From Planctomycetaceae bacterium (GTDB lineage: Bacteria > Planctomycetota > Planctomycetia > Pirellulales > Thermoguttaceae), in contig JAIRTV010000119.1 in NCBI GenBank assembly GCA_031254675.1, positions 1-9,341 on the forward strand: a stretch of DNA of 9,341 bases, written 5' to 3'. Every line of letters starts with the position of its first letter. The first letter of the stretch is position 1. The notes under the pieces were generated by a model. The model saw only the letters and a list, made by a program, of their open reading frames with translations, had not been told where the DNA came from and made no database searches. This document shows positions 5,072 through 9,341 of this stretch, piece after piece. A program made the translations under genes and the position numbers.

Positions 5072-6202
5072 CTTTTTCGGGCTTCACGGTTTGGCTTTAC
5101 TCTTGTCGAACTTCTTGTGGTTATTGCGATTATCGGCGTGTTAATTGCTCTTCTGTTGCCGGCGGTTCAGGCAGCCCGCGAAGCGGCGCGGAGGACAGAA
5201 TGTACGAATAAACTCAAACAGTTGGGAATTGCTCTCCACAATCATCACGACACTTACGGTTTTTTCCCAAATAGCAGTTGTTCAAAAACTCTTGGCGCCG
5301 ACAAAAACACGGCAGACAGCCGCGAACGCATCAGTTTTTTGCCCGCTTTTTTTCCATTCATTGAACAACAAGCAATTTATGAACTGATTAAAACCTGTGT
5401 TGATTCTACGGTTTCCAATCCGTGCAATTGGATTTGGGACGTAAATTCAACCGGTCCCACAACTGTCAAAATTGCCGGACAACCCATTGCGGCTGTTCAA
5501 TGTCCTTCTGATTCGGAAGTTGTGACCAAGCCCGATATTAATATGGCACGTATCAATTATCGTCCCATTCTTGGCGATACCATACTTCCCGGTGGTTTAC
5601 TTGATTGTCAACGTAGCCTCTTCCGAAAAGGAACCGATGGCGAAACCACATTCAGTTCTATTATTGATGGCAGTAGTAATTCTGTTGTGCTTGCCGAAGC
5701 TGCTGTTATGTTCGACAACTCGAAAAAAACGCACATTATTGGCGGAGCCGGAATTGTATCGGGATTGTCGCTTACTTCCAAACCAAGCGATTGTACTGCT
5801 CTGATTGCGAGCGGCGGATTGATGGATTCGACAGCCATCACATCAGCAGATGATCGTGGTCGCATGTACGGAAAACGTCTTTACGATGCGAGAATGCCGG
5901 TTCTTTCGCTTGTTACAGTTCTTCCGCCCAACTCCCCAACCTGCGGAAATCAAGCGCAATGGGATAATGCTACGACAATTAACACGGTCAGCAGTTATCA
6001 CACCGGAGGAGCCAATGTTACCTTCGCTGATGCTTCGGTTCGGTTTATTTCACAAACAATTGACGCCGATGATCCCAATCAACTTATTGCAACAGTTACC
6101 GGCATTTCCAGTAATCATTATAAAAACTATACAGGTCCTTCCATCTGGGGTGTTTGGGGCGCCTTGGGAACGATCAACGGTAGTGAATCAAAATCGCCGT
6201 AA
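5012..6202 (+). CDS. DUF1559 prepilin-like protein 1 (type II secretion/type IV pilin-type N-terminus)
   Basis: 396 residues. Planctomycete DUF1559 proteins carry a type IV prepilin N-terminus and are thought to be processed by prepilin peptidase and assembled in, or anchored to, the cell envelope; their exact job is unknown. Here a basic leader ends in RFG, cleavage is expected between G28 and F29, and mature FTLVE supplies the conserved Glu at +5 (E33). The hydrophobic helix runs to P50, then AVQAAREAARR and CTNKLKQLGIALHNHHDTY. The C-terminal H-X9-DG motif is present as H330 to D340 but with Ala in place of Gly. The start is TTG at 5012: GGAG (5001-5004) lies 7 bases upstream, a stop at 4976-4978 blocks extension, and no ATG, GTG or TTG precedes it in frame. 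The 28-residue leader is long compared with the 5 residues of its neighbour. It probably forms a transcription unit with 4894-5007 and the next gene. Confidence 0.88.
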   Translation: MRTDSGEWSIFRRYSKKFSTLFRASRFGFTLVELLVVIAIIGVLIALLLPAVQAAREAARRTECTNKLKQLGIALHNHHDTYGFFPNSSCSKTLGADKNTADSRERISFLPAFFPFIEQQAIYELIKTCVDSTVSNPCNWIWDVNSTGPTTVKIAGQPIAAVQCPSDSEVVTKPDINMARINYRPILGDTILPGGLLDCQRSLFRKGTDGETTFSSIIDGSSNSVVLAEAAVMFDNSKKTHIIGGAGIVSGLSLTSKPSDCTALIASGGLMDSTAITSADDRGRMYGKRLYDARMPVLSLVTVLPPNSPTCGNQAQWDNATTINTVSSYHTGGANVTFADASVRFISQTIDADDPNQLIATVTGISSNHYKNYTGPSIWGVWGALGTINGSESKSP

Positions 6203-6296
6203 TTTTTTTTGTTTCAACAAATTTTGTTCGTTATTATTGATTGCGTTACAAAATAATGTCGTCAATACAACCAATTTTTTTAAGGAGAATTTTACT

Positions 6297-7433
6297 ATGA
6301 AAAAAAATGCTTTTACACTTGTGGAACTTTTAGTGGTGATTGCGATTATTGGTGTTCTTATTGCTTTACTTCTTCCGGCGGTTCAGGCTGCGCGGGAAGC
6401 GGCAAGACGTTCGCAATGTACGAATCACTTGAAACAAATGGGAATTGCGTTACACAATCACCACGATACGTACAAATATTTCCCGAACAGTTCCTATCAG
6501 AGTTCTATGGGAGCGACCACGCTCTTGGGGGCAACCACAGCAGATCCAAGTGGCAACTGGCGAATTCGAATCAGTGCCATTGCGTCCATGATGCCGTTTA
6601 TGGAACAGACGGCATTGTACGACGCAATGAAACAGACAACCGAGAACACTTCTACGTCTGCCTGTTCATGGATTTGGGATGCGAATGCAACCGGTGGTTC
6701 CGGTATCAAAATCGGATCACAACCGATTACAACTCTTCAATGCCCTTCCGATCCCGAATCTCGTACAACAAAAGATACGGAAATAGCACGATGTAACTAT
6801 CGACCGGTTTACGGTGATATGATTCTTCCTGGTGGTCAGGTGGATACGTTACGAAGTATTTTTCGTAGGGGCGATATTGCTAATGTTGGTTTTGATGCGA
6901 TTACCGACGGAACAAGCAATACGATTGTTTTTGCCGAAGGAGTTATTGGGAACGATCCATCCAATAATCCTAAAATTATCGGCGGAGTGGGAATACTTAC
7001 ATCATTGACGACCGGTTCAATACCCAATGTTTGTACAGGTCTTATCAATGGAAACGGTACGATAACAAGTGACACCATTACCGAACCTGCTCGTATGTCA
7101 GGCAGACGAATTTACGATAGTCGATTGTCTGTTCTTTCTGTTGTTACAATTCTTCCGCCTAACTCGCCGAGTTGTGGAAATATGGTAATGTGGGATAGCG
7201 CAATCTCACTTAACACGGCAAGCAGTTATCACACCGGAGGAGCCAATACATTGTATGGAGATGATTCCGTTCATTTTACATCGCAAACGATTAACGCCGG
7301 TGACCCGTCTTTCGATGTGGCAACCGAAACCGGTTCAAGTAATCCGTATCAAGATTATCGCGGTCCTTCTTTCTGGAGTGTGTGGGGAGCCTTGGGAACT
7401 CCGAAAGGCGGCGAATCTGTTACGGGACCCTAA
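6297..7433 (+). CDS. DUF1559 prepilin-like protein 2, paralogue of the preceding gene
   Basis: 378 residues from the ATG at 6297, chosen because AAGGAG (6282-6287) lies 9 bases upstream and the leader is then a normal MKKNA. The frame is open further upstream to 5850, but that part only shadows prepilin 1. Cleavage is expected between A5 and F6 (Ala instead of the usual Gly at -1), with E10 as the +5 Glu. The long helix, AAREAARRSQCTNHLKQMG and HNHHDTY follow. Blocks shared with protein 1 include WIWD, QCPSD, NYRP, ILPGG, SSYHTGGAN and VWGALGT over the whole length, so the pair arose by tandem duplication. The H-X9-DG motif reads H312 to D322 followed by Asp, not Gly. A 94-base gap without its own promoter separates it from protein 1, which suggests co-transcription. 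It is probably a pseudopilin-like envelope protein; its partner and role are unknown. Confidence 0.92.
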   Translation: MKKNAFTLVELLVVIAIIGVLIALLLPAVQAAREAARRSQCTNHLKQMGIALHNHHDTYKYFPNSSYQSSMGATTLLGATTADPSGNWRIRISAIASMMPFMEQTALYDAMKQTTENTSTSACSWIWDANATGGSGIKIGSQPITTLQCPSDPESRTTKDTEIARCNYRPVYGDMILPGGQVDTLRSIFRRGDIANVGFDAITDGTSNTIVFAEGVIGNDPSNNPKIIGGVGILTSLTTGSIPNVCTGLINGNGTITSDTITEPARMSGRRIYDSRLSVLSVVTILPPNSPSCGNMVMWDSAISLNTASSYHTGGANTLYGDDSVHFTSQTINAGDPSFDVATETGSSNPYQDYRGPSFWSVWGALGTPKGGESVTGP

Positions 7434-7464
7434 AAAAATTATGCTGTTTCATTATTCTCATTTC

Positions 7465-7528
7465 ATCGGAATCGTCCATGAATTAAACAAATATCTAATT
7501 ATTGTTCATTAACGTGTGCGATTCCGAT
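7465..7528. other. Long-range inverted repeat between prepilin 2 and the lipoprotein gene
   Basis: ATCGGAATCG (7465-7474) is the exact reverse complement of CGATTCCGAT (7519-7528). Pairing extends inward to 7480 and 7513 with one mismatch and two G-T pairs, giving a stem of about 16 pairs around an A/T-rich loop of 32 bases. It fills the gap between the two genes. It may be a processing or attenuation hairpin or a dyad binding site. There is no terminal T-run. Confidence 0.5.
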
Positions 7529-7563
7529 ACAACTAAAATATCGTTTCAACAAACCATAAAACT

Positions 7564-8037
7564 ATGTCAAAAATTTTTATTGCTTTATTTGTTCTTAGTA
7601 TTTTACTTATTAACGCAACCGGATGTTCAACGGGTAAATCGAATTTTCGTGTGGAAACTGTTGAAGGTTTCGTAACATTGGATGGTTCGCCGGTTGCGGG
7701 AGTGACGGTTGGTTTTTCTCCGGTTGATTCTAACGCGGGAAAACCGGCGGTTGGACGTACCGATGCGCAAGGAAAATTCGTACTCACAGCAACACAAGGC
7801 GGCGAATTTGGAAAAGGAACGATGATTGGGAAATATTTTGTTTCGTTATCAAAAGAAACACTCAGTCGAGAACCAACCGCTCAGGAACTTGCCAATGCCG
7901 ACAAAACCGGTGTCATGCCGGAAATTCCTATTGTTTCGATTATTCCCAAAAAATACAATGATCCTCAAACATCAGGTTTAACCGCCGAAGTTGTCAAAGG
8001 AAAAAACAACTTTTCCTTCGACCTACAATCAAAATAA
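7564..8037 (+). CDS. Small lipoprotein with carboxypeptidase-regulatory-like (transthyretin-like) domain
   Basis: 157 residues. The first 20 are a lipoprotein signal peptide: K3, a hydrophobic stretch (I4-I16) and NATGC with the lipidated Cys at 21, so it should be anchored in a membrane after signal peptidase II cleavage. The mature part begins VEGFVTLDGSPVAGVTVGFS (34-53), then GRTDAQGKFVLTAT, GKYFVSLSKE and, near the end, IPKKYNDPQTSGLTAEVVKG. This is the common planctomycete lipoprotein pattern of a single prealbumin-like beta-sandwich of the carboxypeptidase regulatory type. Such genes are often found beside DUF1559 genes, so it probably belongs to the same envelope unit, although 130 bases with a hairpin separate them. 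There is no Shine-Dalgarno before the ATG at 7564. Binding partner and role are unknown. Confidence 0.87.
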   Translation: MSKIFIALFVLSILLINATGCSTGKSNFRVETVEGFVTLDGSPVAGVTVGFSPVDSNAGKPAVGRTDAQGKFVLTATQGGEFGKGTMIGKYFVSLSKETLSREPTAQELANADKTGVMPEIPIVSIIPKKYNDPQTSGLTAEVVKGKNNFSFDLQSK

Positions 8038-8402
8038 CAAAAAAGGAATATTCCCAAAAACAAAAAAATTCGCTAATGTTTTCGGACTGATACATTTATT
8101 GAGATTAACATTATATTTTACGATAATTTTCGGAGAGCGTTGAGGCAACGGTCAATATGTTGATTTTCGTTAAAATAATTTGGACTGATCCTTAGTGTTC
8201 CGCCGTTTCCTAGTGTGTTCATGAATTGGTGTGCCTCGGCGGCACAGTACAAATCGCTGCAAACCGCTACAGACCACTGCGAACCGCAATACCAAAACGA
8301 GAACGTGTTAGGAATTAGTATGGATTAAATTGGCAAAATTTGTTAAACTTATGAATTGTTTTTACGATTTTGCAATTCCATACCGAAACCTGATACGCTC
8401 TA
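8038..8402. other. Gap between the lipoprotein and the PP-loop gene
   Basis: 365 bases without an intact gene. The first 80 are A-rich and featureless. 8118-8270 on the minus strand is the end of a decayed cysteine desulfurase-family gene. 8251-8290 reads as four loose 10-base units. The last 130 bases are A+T-rich with no firm promoter, although one must exist for the PP-loop gene. Confidence 0.6.
8118..8270 (-). pseudogene. C-terminal remnant of a cysteine desulfurase-family (class V aminotransferase) gene
   Basis: Reading the minus strand from 8270 to the TAA at 8120-8118 gives VAVCSDLYCAAEAH, then QFMNTLGNGGTLRISP, then NYFNENQHIDRCLNALRKLS and a stop. This closely follows the end of class V, PLP-dependent cysteine desulfurase-like proteins: the IAVRAGLHCAPLAH active-site loop with its Cys, the GGTVRISPGYFN strand and the final IDRLLEAL helix. 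These enzymes release sulfur from cysteine. Only about 50 residues remain of an expected 380 or so. An in-frame stop lies at 8327-8325, and the region beyond 8403 is another gene on the opposite strand, so the N-terminal part with the PLP lysine is gone. The canonical R-A-G before the Cys loop is C-S-D here, in keeping with decay. There are no internal stops in the part kept, so the loss may be fairly recent. Confidence 0.72.
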
Positions 8403-9341
8403 ATGAAAGCAATTGTTCTTTTTTCCGGTGGTTTAGACAGTCTGTTGGCAACACGTATTCTTCAAGAACAAGGAATTGACGTGATCGGGTTAAATTTAGT
8501 AACGCCTTTTCATGATCATTCCGAATCGGCACAAAAAGCAGCCGATGCTCTTGAAATTGAGTTGATTGTTTATCGTACCGGAAACGAATATTTGGAACGG
8601 ATTGCTCATCCACGTTTTGGTTACGGTAAAGCGGCGAATCCGTGTATTGATTGCCGTATTGAAATGTGCCGAATTGCCAAAGAGCAAATGGAACAACATG
8701 ATGCCGATTTTGTGGTTTCCGGCGACGTGGTCGGGCAGCGTCCAAACAACCAGATGCAACATCAACTCAATCTTATTCAACGGGAATCAGGACTGGACGG
8801 TTATTTAGTACGACCACTTTCTGCCGGAATTGTTACGCCAACACAACCGGAATTACAAGGTTGGATTGATCGGAAAAAATTGTACAATTATACGGGGCGC
8901 GGACGTGGTCGGGCAGTGGCTTTGGCGCATCGGTTGGGTATCAAAAAAATTCCGCCAATGTCAACCGGTTGTTTTCTTTGCGAAAAATCCTACGCCCCGA
9001 AAGTATTTGACCTGTTCAACCATGAACCACATCCGACAAACTGGGACGCCGAAATTCTGAATGCCGGTCGGCAACTTCGGATCGCGCCGAAAGTAAAAAT
9101 GGTTGTAGGGCGAAACGAAAATCATTGTAAACGTTTGGAAGAATTGTTTATCCGCCCCGACGCCAGATCGTCCATTCTGTTAATTCCCGAATCGTTTCAA
9201 GGTCCTACGGCATTGTTAATTGGCGAAGAACTTCAACAATATGTCGAACTTGCCGGAACACTCATGCTCCGTTACACCAATTCGAATAAGTATAACACGT
9301 CCACCACTACAATTCGCGTTTGCCATGATTCCAACCAAATC
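8403..9341 (+). CDS. PP-loop ATPase of the MnmA/ThiI-like tRNA-thiolation type (3' end outside the window)
   Basis: 313 codons to the window edge with no stop. The start ATG at 8403 lies directly before the PP-loop: AIVLFSGGLDSLLATRIL, with SGGLDS at 8-13 binding ATP for adenylation. Two Cys pairs follow, NPCIDCR (C81, C84) and STGCFLCEK (C190, C193), placed like the catalytic or sulfur/metal-binding cysteines of thiouridine synthases. SGDVVGQRP (106-114) and YLVRPLSAGIVTP (134-146) are blocks of the group often annotated as tRNA 2-thiouridine synthase-like or ThiI-like proteins, common in anaerobes. After about residue 205 comes a second domain (AGRQLRIAPKVKMVVGRNEN, then LLIPESFQGPTALLIG) resembling the small NFACT-R-like C-terminal domain of these proteins. 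It probably uses ATP and a sulfur donor to thiolate tRNA uridine; the position modified cannot be told. The last 15 or so residues are low-complexity (NTSTTT). There is no clear ribosome-binding site. Confidence 0.8.
   Translation, partial: MKAIVLFSGGLDSLLATRILQEQGIDVIGLNLVTPFHDHSESAQKAADALEIELIVYRTGNEYLERIAHPRFGYGKAANPCIDCRIEMCRIAKEQMEQHDADFVVSGDVVGQRPNNQMQHQLNLIQRESGLDGYLVRPLSAGIVTPTQPELQGWIDRKKLYNYTGRGRGRAVALAHRLGIKKIPPMSTGCFLCEKSYAPKVFDLFNHEPHPTNWDAEILNAGRQLRIAPKVKMVVGRNENHCKRLEELFIRPDARSSILLIPESFQGPTALLIGEELQQYVELAGTLMLRYTNSNKYNTSTTTIRVCHDSNQI

Noticed and set aside
5850..6296. Open 149-codon extension upstream of prepilin 2 in the same frame
   Set aside because: It overlaps prepilin 1 out of frame, gives no recognisable protein, and the AAGGAG plus short MKKNA leader before the prepilin signature clearly mark the start at 6297.
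8231..8245. Perfect short hairpin GTGCC-TCGGC-GGCAC
   Set aside because: It falls inside the desulfurase remnant, where the bases are explained as codons, and no T-run follows on either strand.
8251..8290. Four loose 10-base tandem units of the form RAACCGCTGC
   Set aside because: The units differ at several positions, and the first two overlap codons of the cysteine desulfurase remnant, so the periodicity may be chance. They are far too short and irregular for a CRISPR array or iteron set.
8330..8355. TTGGCA as a possible -35 box for the PP-loop gene
   Set aside because: No acceptable -10 box lies 16-18 bases downstream. TAAACT at 8344-8349 lacks a -35 partner at proper spacing.
8362..8745. 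127-codon minus-strand frame
   Set aside because: It is an antisense shadow of the PP-loop gene, whose plus-strand frame has clear family motifs through the same bases.

Overview
The window looks like a piece of a moderately A+T-rich planctomycete chromosome. The clearest sign is two tandem genes for DUF1559-type proteins. Both start with the prepilin signature FTLVELLVVIAIIGVLIALL followed by LLPAVQAAREAARR, a combination that is characteristic of Planctomycetes. A small lipoprotein of a kind often seen beside such genes follows them. The species cannot be named from the sequence alone. All intact genes read on the + strand. Only a partial gene at the left edge and a gene remnant near 8.2 kb lie on the - strand.

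Layout. 1-226 (-): promoter, leader and first 21 codons of a small hydrophobic protein, running off the left edge. 300-361: a REP-like hairpin. 501-1370: DUF89 damage-control phosphatase-like protein. 1773-3122: a divergent EPSP synthase homologue. 3236-3724: ispF (MEP isoprenoid pathway). 3845-4774: nnrD (NAD(P)HX repair). 4761-5007: a second copy, inverted relative to the first, of the promoter/leader/N-terminus cassette, ending in a small ORF that contains a 12-G tract. 5012-6202 and 6297-7433: the paralogous DUF1559 prepilin-like proteins. 7564-8037: lipoprotein with a carboxypeptidase-regulatory-like fold. 8118-8270 (-): C-terminal remnant of a cysteine desulfurase-family gene. 8403 to the right edge: PP-loop tRNA-thiolation-type enzyme, incomplete.

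How the genes relate. The first half is housekeeping: metabolite damage control (DUF89, NnrD), isoprenoid synthesis (IspF) and a shikimate-family enzyme. These genes are spaced by more than 100 bases and probably have their own promoters. The second half is a surface/secretion-type unit. A strong sigma70-like promoter drives a small ORF, then two pseudopilin-like proteins, then a lipoprotein.

The most unusual part is 4761-5075. A promoter cassette found twice in the window feeds a small ORF whose reading frame depends on a 12-base G run. Losing one G would fuse that ORF to the first prepilin. The prepilin start and its atypically long leader lie in a palindromic, repeat-like segment. This looks like a candidate phase-variable or repeat-remodelled locus, but the G run could also be a sequencing or assembly error.
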